Origin: Nitrospinota bacterium
Lineage (GTDB): Bacteria; Nitrospinota_A; UBA7883; JACRLM01
Assembly: GCA_016208975.1 (NCBI GenBank)
Contig: JACQXA010000004.1
Span: forward strand, 1,241,015 to 1,305,014
DNA: 64,000 bases
Direction of reading: 5' to 3'
Numbering within the stretch: the stretch's first letter is position 1; every line of letters starts with the position of its first letter. Below the pieces are notes generated by a model that worked only from the letters and a program-made list of their open reading frames with translations, was not told where the DNA came from and ran no database searches. The position numbers and the translations under genes were made by a program. This document shows positions 17,619 through 24,939 of this stretch, one piece after another.

Positions 17619-18539
17619 ATGGGGAATGTAAACCTTTCGGTGAACTTTGGCGGCGTGCCGCTGAAAAACCCAATAGTGGGGGCTTCGGGCACGTTCGGTT
17701 ACGGCATAATGTACAACCGGTTTTACGACCTGGAGGAGATCGGCGGGTTCGTAACCAAGGGTCTTTCCAATTTCCCCAGGGCGGGCAACAAGCCACCGAG
17801 GATTTTCGAGACCGCCTCCGGCATGCTTAACGCCATCGGTTTGCAGAACATCGGGTTTGAAAAGTTCGTTAAAGACAAAATGCCGGTTTTGCGGGGTGTG
17901 AACACCGCCGTGATAGCCAATTTTTTCGGCGCCACGGTGGAGGAATACGCCCAGATGGCCGAGAAACTGGGGAATGTGGACGGAGTGGCGGCGCTGGAGA
18001 TGAACATATCCTGCCCCAACATAAAAGAGGGTGGCATAGCTTTCGGCTCCGATGTAAAACTTACAGGAACCGTGGTGAAGGCATGCAGAAAGGCCACCAC
18101 CAAACCTTTGATAGTGAAACTTTCCCCCAACGTGGGGGATATTACGGAATTCGCCAAGGCCTGCGAGGCCAACGGGGCCGACGGGTTGAGCGTGATTAAC
18201 ACCATCGTGGGCATGGCCATAGACATCAGGAAAAGGGAGCCCGCCCTTTCAAACGTCACCGGCGGGCTTTCCGGCCCGGCCATAAAACCCATCGCGTTAC
18301 GGATGGTGTGGCAATGTTACAAATCCGTTAAAATACCTATCTTCGGCATCGGTGGCGTGGTGTCGGCGGAGGATGTGGTAGAGTTCATCATGGCCGGGGC
18401 CACGGCCGTGCAGGTGGGCTCCATGAACTTTGTGGACCCGTATATCTGCAAGCGCCTCAAAGATGAACTGCCCGAGGTTCTATCAGACCTTGGGGTTCAA
18501 GACATAAACGAAATAATCGGCGCCGCCCACAGCCTGTGA
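17619..18539 (+). CDS. pyrD: Dihydroorotate dehydrogenase, class 1B catalytic subunit
   Basis: A 306-residue FMN enzyme that oxidises dihydroorotate to orotate in the cytosol, using NAD through PyrK. The catalytic cysteine is in EMNISCPNIKEGG, the mark of class 1 rather than the membrane class 2 enzyme; FMN-phosphate segments GIGGVVSAEDVVEFIMAGA and VQVGS follow. pyrE and pyrF are not in the window, so the last two steps are encoded elsewhere. Confidence 0.97.
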   Translation: MGNVNLSVNFGGVPLKNPIVGASGTFGYGIMYNRFYDLEEIGGFVTKGLSNFPRAGNKPPRIFETASGMLNAIGLQNIGFEKFVKDKMPVLRGVNTAVIANFFGATVEEYAQMAEKLGNVDGVAALEMNISCPNIKEGGIAFGSDVKLTGTVVKACRKATTKPLIVKLSPNVGDITEFAKACEANGADGLSVINTIVGMAIDIRKREPALSNVTGGLSGPAIKPIALRMVWQCYKSVKIPIFGIGGVVSAEDVVEFIMAGATAVQVGSMNFVDPYICKRLKDELPEVLSDLGVQDINEIIGAAHSL

Positions 18540-18596
18540 TAAACAAGGCAACAGGGCCGGGAAACGCGCAAGTTTAACATTCTGGATAAATCAAAT

Positions 18597-18902
18597 ATGA
18601 AATCATTCAATCCCGGCAGAGGACGGGGCGGCGGAAAACCTGGCGGTGGGAAACCTGGTGGAGGAAGACCTGGCGGTGGAAAGCCCGGCCATGGGAAAAG
18701 GAGTTTCTCGAAAGCCAAACCCGGCAAATCCGGCAAACCGGAGGGCAAAAAAAGGTTCGGCCAGGCCCAGCGGGCTGATTTTAAAATGAGCCTGCCCAAG
18801 GATGACCGTTACAAGGATGTGAACCCCATGTCCATCGAGGAGCGTAAAGCGGCCCAGCTGGAGAAATGGCGTAAGGAGCTGGGACTGGACGAAGAAGAGT
18901 AA
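18597..18902 (+). CDS. Small basic Gly-rich repeat protein
   Basis: A 101-residue protein whose N-terminal third is low complexity: four tandem GGGKP-type pentads (residues 11-30), then a Lys/Arg/Ser/Gly-rich stretch to about 58, then a charged helical tail (MSIEERKAAQLEKWRKELGL). The 60 bases at 18627-18686 are four 15-base repeats. Glycine-arginine/lysine-rich tails are common in RNA-binding proteins, but no folded domain is visible. It follows pyrD by 57 bases and precedes the operon terminator. The ribosome site is weak, so its expression is less sure. Confidence 0.6.
   Translation: MKSFNPGRGRGGGKPGGGKPGGGRPGGGKPGHGKRSFSKAKPGKSGKPEGKKRFGQAQRADFKMSLPKDDRYKDVNPMSIEERKAAQLEKWRKELGLDEEE
18627..18686 (+). 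repeat. Four 15-bp tandem repeats within the Gly-rich gene
   Basis: Four successive 15-base units, each coding Gly-Gly-Gly-(Lys/Arg)-Pro, differ mainly at third codon positions. That pattern shows selection for the peptide repeat or an old expansion. Confidence 0.85.
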
Positions 18903-18911
18903 AAAAGCTTG

Positions 18912-18936
18912 AGCGCCCGGCCTGGCGCTACTTTTT
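18912..18936 (+). terminator. Terminator of the pyr operon, probably bidirectional
   Basis: AGCGCC (18912-18917) pairs with GGCGCT (18924-18929), followed by AC and five T. On the other strand the same stem is followed, after five bases, by a run of six T (complement of 18901-18906). It overlaps the stop codon of the minus-strand 73-codon gene. Confidence 0.75.
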
Positions 18937-19149
18937 GCAAAGGCTGGAGATCATTTTCTCCACATCTTCAGCGGACGCGGTGTTGTTCATTATCTTGTCC
19001 ACTATCTCATTGGGCGTCCTGCCGCGCAGATGCTCCATGGTGGCTTCCGCCACGGCGAAAAACTCTTCGGGGGTCATTCCTTTCTGGATAGCGGAAAGGA
19101 GAATTCCTATGAATTCGTTCTCAAGCTCGTCCTTAACGTTATGTGTCAC
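18928..19149 (-). CDS. Small helical protein of unknown function
   Basis: A 73-residue protein, probably all helical, with no membrane segment: an N-terminal amphipathic part (LENEFIGILLSAIQKG), a TPEEFFAVAEATMEHLRG segment and a Cys close to the C-terminus. I recognise no family. Its stop lies in the stem of the pyr terminator, and it converges with the pyr operon. Confidence 0.55.
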   Translation of the reverse strand: MTHNVKDELENEFIGILLSAIQKGMTPEEFFAVAEATMEHLRGRTPNEIVDKIMNNTASAEDVEKMISSLCKK

Positions 19150-19582
19150 AAAACCACCTTTGAATGACTGGGCGAAGAAGATGCCAGGCCGGAGCGGCCA
19201 GAAAGACTACCCTTTCCATCGTAATCCGGGTTCCGGCGGGTGTCAATCGTGTAAAAGATCCAGGTGGTCTCCCAGTTTGAATCTCAAATAACAGACAGAT
19301 TCTTCACTCCGCTTGCGCTTCGCCCAGGATGACAATGTTATCAACGGCTTTTAAATTGTCATTCTGGGCGTAAGTGAAGAATCTCCCCTGTACTTTCAAA
19401 CTGAGGCGCTACCAAGATCTATGAAACTCAACAACTCCGTTAGTTGCGAAATACTGCCGTTTGTCCTTTCCCGCCGCCGTCCATCGGAAAAGTGTGGAAC
19501 CGATAGATTCCACCGGTATAATTTTTTGAAAACATTAAGCGCGATTACAGTACAATTCATCGAAAACCAGCAGTGGAACACC
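19150..19582. other. Intergenic stretch holding a repeat element
   Basis: No gene. The middle (19263-19413) is copy 1 of the 151-bp element. From 19414 to 19582 an open frame runs into the amidohydrolase gene, but its peptide does not resemble the family, so I treat it as leader. No clear promoter is visible. Confidence 0.5.
19263..19413 (+). repeat. 151-bp MITE-like element, copy 1
   Basis: Ends carry inverted repeats: the left end GGTGGTCTCCCAGTTTGAA matches the complement of the right end. Inside lies a second inverted repeat, AGATTCTTCACT and AGTGAAGAATCT, around a core with GCCCAGGATGACAAT and ATTGTCATTCTGGGC. Copy 2 at 61949-62099 has the same length and orientation; by hand alignment 142 of 151 bases agree. 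No open frame and no transposase. The core resembles palindromic REP-like repeats scattered in many genomes, and the terminal repeats suggest a non-autonomous mobile element. Confidence 0.85.
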
Positions 19583-20758
19583 ATGAATCATAAAAACCTG
19601 GCCCTTACGGGGATGGATGTTGTCACCCCGGACGAAACCATAACAAAGGGATTAATACTCACCAAAAAAGGGCTCATAGAATACGTTGGCCCCGGCAGGG
19701 CGTTCGACAAGAACGCGTACGATACCATTGATCTATCGGGGCTTACCTTATGCCCTGGCCTTATAGACGCCCACACGCACCTGGGGGTGTATGCAGAGGG
19801 GGCCGGGGAGCCGGGGGAGGATGGCAACGAGATGAGCGACCCGGTTACCCCCCATGTCCGCGCCATAGACTCCATAGACGCCAACGACATGGCCATTATG
19901 GAGGCCAGGAATTCCGGCGTCACCACGGTGATGATAACCCCCGGCTCGGCGAACGTCATCGGCGGAATGGTTTGCGCCGCCAAAACCACCGGGAGGACCG
20001 CCGACGAGATGGTGATAAACACTTGTATCGGCCAAAAAATGGCCACCGGCGAAAATCCGAAACGGGTTTACGGCTCCAACAAAAAATCCCCCATGACGCG
20101 GATGGGCATAGCCGCCCTTATCCGGTCGGCGCTGGTGGACGCTGTGAATTACAAAGAGAAGCTGAAAAAGAAGAAAGCGGACACCGCGCGGGACTTGAAG
20201 ATGGAAGCCCTTGTGCCGGTGATAGAGGGTAAAACCATGGCCAGAGTCCACGCCCATAAGGCCGATGACATTATGACCGCCATCCGCATCGCAGAGGAGT
20301 TCAAACTGAAGGTAGTCATTGAACATGGCACCGAGGCTTACAAGATCGCCGATATCCTGGCTAAAAAGAAAATCCCCGTTAACATAGGCCCCACAACTTC
20401 CACCCGGAGCAAGGTGGAGCTTAAAGACCTGGCGCGGGACAACGCCGCAAGGTGCATCAAGGCGGGAGTCCATGTGTCGCTTATCACGGACCATCCCGTA
20501 ATCCCCCTGGAAGAGTTGAGGCAGGAAGCGGTGAAGCTGGCGCGGGACCATGGGGTTGCCCGGAGCGTGGCGCTGAAAACCGTCACCATAAACCCCGCCA
20601 TTACTTTGGGGATTGAAGGGCGCGTGGGCTCTTTGCGGAAAGGCAAGGACGCGGACATGGCCGTGTACACGGGCCACCCGATGGATCCGGCGGCCACATG
20701 CGTTATGACGGTGATAAACGGCTGTGTGGTGTTTGACGGCAGGATAAAGAACCCCTAG
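19583..20758 (+). CDS. Amidohydrolase (imidazolonepropionase-like)
   Basis: A 391-residue metal-dependent hydrolase of the amidohydrolase superfamily. The HxH motif is LIDAHTHLG; later metal and active-site segments are VHAHKADD, VIEHGTEAY and SLITDHPVIP, with the typical C-terminal GSLRKGKDADMAVYTG. It resembles the cytosolic imidazolonepropionase-like branch, whose substrates are mostly unknown. ATG 19583 follows GTGGAACACC and is the first start giving a proper family N-terminus. The next gene, exbB, begins 23 bases later and may be co-transcribed. Confidence 0.88.
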   Translation: MNHKNLALTGMDVVTPDETITKGLILTKKGLIEYVGPGRAFDKNAYDTIDLSGLTLCPGLIDAHTHLGVYAEGAGEPGEDGNEMSDPVTPHVRAIDSIDANDMAIMEARNSGVTTVMITPGSANVIGGMVCAAKTTGRTADEMVINTCIGQKMATGENPKRVYGSNKKSPMTRMGIAALIRSALVDAVNYKEKLKKKKADTARDLKMEALVPVIEGKTMARVHAHKADDIMTAIRIAEEFKLKVVIEHGTEAYKIADILAKKKIPVNIGPTTSTRSKVELKDLARDNAARCIKAGVHVSLITDHPVIPLEELRQEAVKLARDHGVARSVALKTVTINPAITLGIEGRVGSLRKGKDADMAVYTGHPMDPAATCVMTVINGCVVFDGRIKNP

Positions 20759-20781
20759 ACAGTTTACAAAGGAGGCGCGTT

Positions 20782-21423
20782 TTGGAGTTAATCGCGGAGC
20801 AGGCCGGTTCCATCACCCTCACGTTTCAGCAGGGTGGCATTGTCATGTGGCCCATCCTGTTCTTTTCAGTGTACGCGGTGGCCCTCATCGTGGAGCGGTG
20901 GCTCAAGTACAGAAAAGACGAACACGCCTTAAACGGTGAGCTGGCATGTATGCTGGAGCTTTCTGCCTATTCGGCGAAGGATCATGAAAGGTTCGCCGGA
21001 TCGGTGGTTACGGGCAAAATAGCCACGGCCATTTATAAAGGTCGTGATATGGACCACGAGCATCTAAAAGACAAGGCCCGCAACGCGTTCATGGACGAAA
21101 CGGCCGCCGTGGAGCGGCATCTTGGGGCCATCTCGGTTATAGCCACCCTCCTGCCGATGCTGGGCCTTTTGGGGACGGTGGTAGGGATGATAATTTCCTT
21201 TAACTCCATTGCCCTGCACGGCACGGGGGACCCGAAGGTGCTTGCCAACGGCATCTCCCAGGCGCTTATCACCACAGAGGCTGGGCTGGTGGCCTCCATA
21301 CCCTTAATTTACCTGCATCAAATACTTAGTGTACGGGCCGAAAGCATAATAAGGAAGCTGGACGAGTTCGCCACCCATCTGACGCACATCATCCGGAATG
21401 AGAATTCCGAGGTAGGCGAATAG
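20782..21423 (+). CDS. exbB: ExbB/TolQ proton-channel protein
   Basis: A 213-residue inner-membrane protein of the MotA/TolQ/ExbB family, with a membrane segment near residues 17-35 and two more in the C-terminal half (VIATLLPMLGLLGTVVGMI; LITTEAGLVASIPLIYL). With ExbD it turns proton flow into work on TonB. The TTG start at 20782 is supported by AAAGGAGG placed seven bases upstream. First of four transport genes in tight order. Confidence 0.93.
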   Translation: MELIAEQAGSITLTFQQGGIVMWPILFFSVYAVALIVERWLKYRKDEHALNGELACMLELSAYSAKDHERFAGSVVTGKIATAIYKGRDMDHEHLKDKARNAFMDETAAVERHLGAISVIATLLPMLGLLGTVVGMIISFNSIALHGTGDPKVLANGISQALITTEAGLVASIPLIYLHQILSVRAESIIRKLDEFATHLTHIIRNENSEVGE

Positions 21424-21435
21424 CGGGCGCCCGGC

Positions 21436-21843
21436 ATGTATTACCAGCGAACCCGCAAGAAGGGGCCGGAAATACAGATGGCCCCGCTCATAGACATGGT
21501 GTTTCTGCTTCTCATCTTTTTTATGGTGGCCACGGTTTTCCCGGAAGAAACCGGGGTGGAGGTGGAGAAACCCGAGGCAGACACATCCAAGCCTTTACAG
21601 AAGGGTAACCTTATATTCGCAATAACCCGGGACGGGCAACACTTCCATGCCGGAGAGAACATTTCTATGGGCCGGGCCAACGCCATAATCCGTGGCGCCA
21701 TGGCCGAAAATCCACAAACGATGATAATCGTGGAAGTGGACAAGAACGCAATTACAGATTATTTGATCCGGTTTCTGGACACCGCCAGGGAAGCTGGCGC
21801 TAAAAACATAGCCGTGGCTACAAAGCCGGGTTATGAAAAATGA
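21436..21843 (+). CDS. exbD: ExbD/TolR protein
   Basis: A 135-residue single-pass membrane protein. The N-terminal segment APLIDMVFLLLIFFMVATVF contains the conserved aspartate needed for proton movement, and a periplasmic domain follows. Its stop overlaps the tonB start as ATGA. Confidence 0.93.
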   Translation: MYYQRTRKKGPEIQMAPLIDMVFLLLIFFMVATVFPEETGVEVEKPEADTSKPLQKGNLIFAITRDGQHFHAGENISMGRANAIIRGAMAENPQTMIIVEVDKNAITDYLIRFLDTAREAGAKNIAVATKPGYEK

Positions 21844-22529
21844 ACAGCCAGGACCGCCGCTGGCAGGTAGCTTTCCTGTTATCTTTTCTCATAAACGGCG
21901 CCCTGCTATGGCTTTTGCCTCTGCTGACCTCCTTCAGGATATCGGATACGGATCGGTCCAAAATCATCCCCATCCAGGTGGTGCGGTTGGACAGCGTCCC
22001 CGGGCCGGAATCCATGACCATGAGCGGTTCCGCTCCTCCACCTCCGCCACCGGCGCCAGCGCCGAAAAAGGAAAAAATAATCCCGGTAAAAGAGGAGCGG
22101 GCCGTAAGCCCGGTGGCGCAAAAGGAGGTGATAGGGCTTAATGCGGAGGTAGCTCCCGTAGAGGAGGAATCAACTGTGGCGGGCGTGCCGGGCGGCGTGC
22201 CCGGAGGGGCGCCGGGCGGCGTTGTAAGCGACAGGCCATATTTTCAGCCGGTGTATTCCCTTACAAAGATCCCATCTTTTTCCAGAAGGGTGGACCCTAA
22301 ATATCCCGAGTCCGAACGTATGGCCGGCAAAGAGGGCAAAGTGCTGGCGGAGGTGGACCTGGACGAAAAGGGCATTATCGTAAATTTCCGGATAATTAAA
22401 AGTGGAGGTAAGAATTTCGATACCGCCGTGGAGACTGCTTTACGAAAAAGCGTGTTCCTGCCGGGATACATCCGTGAAACTCCGGTGCCGGTACGGGTGC
22501 AGATTCCGTTTGTGTTCAAGCTTAGATAA
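21840..22529 (+). CDS. tonB: TonB-family energy transducer
   Basis: A 229-residue protein with one N-terminal membrane segment (VAFLLSFLINGALLWLLPLL), a Pro-rich periplasmic spacer (APPPPPPAPAPKK, then a VPGGVPGGAPGG repeat) and a C-terminal TonB fold (DPKYPESERMAGKEGKVLAE, ending VRIQIPFVFKL-like strands). It carries ExbB/ExbD energy to the receptor encoded next. Start ATG 21840 overlaps exbD. Confidence 0.92.
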   Translation: MNSQDRRWQVAFLLSFLINGALLWLLPLLTSFRISDTDRSKIIPIQVVRLDSVPGPESMTMSGSAPPPPPPAPAPKKEKIIPVKEERAVSPVAQKEVIGLNAEVAPVEEESTVAGVPGGVPGGAPGGVVSDRPYFQPVYSLTKIPSFSRRVDPKYPESERMAGKEGKVLAEVDLDEKGIIVNFRIIKSGGKNFDTAVETALRKSVFLPGYIRETPVPVRVQIPFVFKLR

Positions 22530-22556
22530 TTATTACCAGATGTGGAGGTAAAGGCA

Positions 22557-24791
22557 TTGCGCAGGTTGTTTTACTTGTTGGTTTTCCCCCTCTTTTTCAT
22601 CAACGACCCAAACGCGTCGGCCGCCGGTTTCCTTGTTAAAGGGACAACTGTGGAACAGGCTACCGGCAAACCTGTGACAGGCGTGACAACCAGCGTTTCC
22701 GGCATGCCGGGCTTATCGGCGGTGTCGGATTCCTCAGGGAGTTTTACAATCCATCTACCCGGCGAGGGAAACTATGAGCTGACCTCCACGGGAGAGGGGT
22801 ATCAAAGCGCAAACCCTGTGCGCGTAACCTTGTCCGCTGAAAAACCCATGGCCCAGGTGACAATGAAAATATACCACTTGAGCGCCCTGGGCGAGGTGGT
22901 GGTGGCCGCCGAGCGTAGGAGAGAAGCGGGAGTTACAGTCACAAAAGCCCGGGAGATGGCCGCTTTGCCCGGCACCGGGGGCGACCCGTTAAGAGGCATC
23001 CAGAGCCTTCCCGGGTTCACCACCGTGTCCGATACCTCCGCCAATCCGGCGGTGCGCGGCTCCTCGCCGGGGGACAACCTGTACTATGTGGATTTCCTGC
23101 CGGTGGGTTACCTGTTCCATATGGGCGGCATGTCCAGCAACTTCAACTCCGGTGTCATCGAAGATTTCAACCTGCGCACCGCCGCGTTCGGCCCCCAGTA
23201 TGGCGACGTGATCGGGGCCGTGGTGGACGTGACCCTTCGGGAACCTAAGAGCGACAAGTTTGGCGGACAGGTGGGCATAAGCATGCTGGAGGCCGATTTC
23301 CTGGTGGAAGGGCCCGTCACCGCAAACCAGTCTTTTTACTTTGGAGCCCGGCGCAGTTACATAGACTTGTTTTTACCTAAAACCGGCAGTCTGGACGATG
23401 GGGTGGATTATGTGCAGTTTCCGCAATATTACGACTATCAGGGCAAGTACCTGTGGAAACCCGATGACCGCAACAGCGTGAGCCTTCAGCTAAGCGGCTC
23501 CCACGACGAGCTGATTTTTAATATAAAGGAGGATTCCGCCATTGGCCAGCGCGACCCTCTGGTGGTGGGGGAATATTCCCACCAGCTCCAATATCACGGG
23601 CAGGGGGTGGTTTGGGGTTACAGGGGCGATTCGTTCCAGAACCGGGCCGCGCTGGGCAGGCTTTTCACCGGACTGGAGGAGAAACCGCAAAACCTGGGAC
23701 ACGCCATCGCCAACATAACCTCCTACTATTTGCGGGACGAGGTGGTGTTCACGCCGGTATTGAACCATGAGGTGACAGTGGGCGGAAAAATCACTCACGA
23801 CGACGCCGATGTGAACCTGGATATCGTTAAGGAAATGCCTTCCGAGTTCGACCCGAACGTGGATTTCACCAGCGCGGAGCGCGCCGTTTATAAGGAAGTG
23901 GTCCGGGTGAACATTTGGGAGTTTTATTTGAACGACCGGTGGCGTATAGCCAATCCCTTCACGGTTTCGCTGGGCGCCCGCGTTGCCGGGGACGATTACG
24001 CCAACGAGAATTTCCTGGAGCCCAAGCTGGGGCTGGAATACCGGCTGACCGAGGACACGGCCATTACAGCCGCGTGGGGTAAATATCATCAATCACCCCC
24101 CGGGCCGGAGGTGGTGGCCGAGTTCGGCAACCCCAGCCTTTCCGCATTCAAGGCGGAGCATTACGTGGCCGGCGTGGAACAGAAAGTGGCCCCAGGCCTT
24201 ATGGTGAAAGTGGAGGGGTATTACAAGAAATTCGACGACCTCTCCGTCCCAGACGACGTTTTCAATTATCTCAGCCTCGGTAGCGGGCAGGCCTATGGCG
24301 CGGAGCTGTTGGTGAAAAAGGAGGTTTCGGAAGACATTCACGGATGGGTGTCCGTGGCATACGCCCACACGGAGAGGAAAAACGAAAGCACCGGCGAGGT
24401 GTTCGCCCCGGCTTATGACCAGCCGGTAATCGTTAACGCCACAGCCTCATACCGGTTCCGGGAACACTGGACATTTGGCGCCCGCTGGCGGTATCAGAGC
24501 GGGGCCCCATTCACCCCGGTGGCGGGGACTTACATCGGGGACGATGGCCGGTTGATGCCGGTTTACGGCGGGATAGGCTCGGAACGGTTGCCGGACTATC
24601 ACCGGCTGGATTTGCGGGTGGACAGGGAGTTCCAGTTTGACTCGTGGAAACTGGGAACGTTCTTTGAACTGATAAACGCCTATGGCCGGAATAACATTTC
24701 CGGTTACCAGTATGAGGCCGATTACGTGACACGCAAGGAGATTAAACAGTTGCCCATGCTGTTTTCGTTCGGCGTGAAGGCGGAGTTTTAG
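22557..24791 (+). CDS. TonB-dependent outer-membrane receptor
   Basis: A 744-residue receptor. A signal peptide is followed by a carboxypeptidase-regulatory-like beta domain (about 25-110), a plug domain (LRGIQSLPGFTTVSDTSANPAVRGSSPGDNLYYVD) and a beta-barrel ending in phenylalanine, as expected for outer-membrane insertion. GGAGG at 22544-22548 sits eight bases before TTG 22557, so I prefer it to GTG 22542. The substrate is unknown; no cobalamin riboswitch or iron box is visible upstream. Last gene of the transport unit. Confidence 0.92.
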   Translation: MRRLFYLLVFPLFFINDPNASAAGFLVKGTTVEQATGKPVTGVTTSVSGMPGLSAVSDSSGSFTIHLPGEGNYELTSTGEGYQSANPVRVTLSAEKPMAQVTMKIYHLSALGEVVVAAERRREAGVTVTKAREMAALPGTGGDPLRGIQSLPGFTTVSDTSANPAVRGSSPGDNLYYVDFLPVGYLFHMGGMSSNFNSGVIEDFNLRTAAFGPQYGDVIGAVVDVTLREPKSDKFGGQVGISMLEADFLVEGPVTANQSFYFGARRSYIDLFLPKTGSLDDGVDYVQFPQYYDYQGKYLWKPDDRNSVSLQLSGSHDELIFNIKEDSAIGQRDPLVVGEYSHQLQYHGQGVVWGYRGDSFQNRAALGRLFTGLEEKPQNLGHAIANITSYYLRDEVVFTPVLNHEVTVGGKITHDDADVNLDIVKEMPSEFDPNVDFTSAERAVYKEVVRVNIWEFYLNDRWRIANPFTVSLGARVAGDDYANENFLEPKLGLEYRLTEDTAITAAWGKYHQSPPGPEVVAEFGNPSLSAFKAEHYVAGVEQKVAPGLMVKVEGYYKKFDDLSVPDDVFNYLSLGSGQAYGAELLVKKEVSEDIHGWVSVAYAHTERKNESTGEVFAPAYDQPVIVNATASYRFREHWTFGARWRYQSGAPFTPVAGTYIGDDGRLMPVYGGIGSERLPDYHRLDLRVDREFQFDSWKLGTFFELINAYGRNNISGYQYEADYVTRKEIKQLPMLFSFGVKAEF

Positions 24792-24896
24792 GGGGTATGC
24801 ATTATCCGCGGACATGTTGGACATTGTCATTCCGGAAGGCGTGAAAAAGCCTATCCGGGTTCATCGCTTCCACGGCATAAAGGAATAGAGACCCTG

Positions 24897-24917
24897 ATGC
24901 CGGGTCAAGCCCGGCAT
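24897..24917. repeat. REP-like palindrome
   Basis: ATGCCGGG (24897-24904) and CCCGGCAT (24910-24917) flank TCAAG. This GCCGGG-TCAAG-CCCGGC form is a common dispersed palindrome in many genomes. It lies between the convergent receptor and GspE genes, where it could also end transcription. Confidence 0.6.
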
Positions 24918-24939
24918 GACATTTAATAGACGTTGAATC

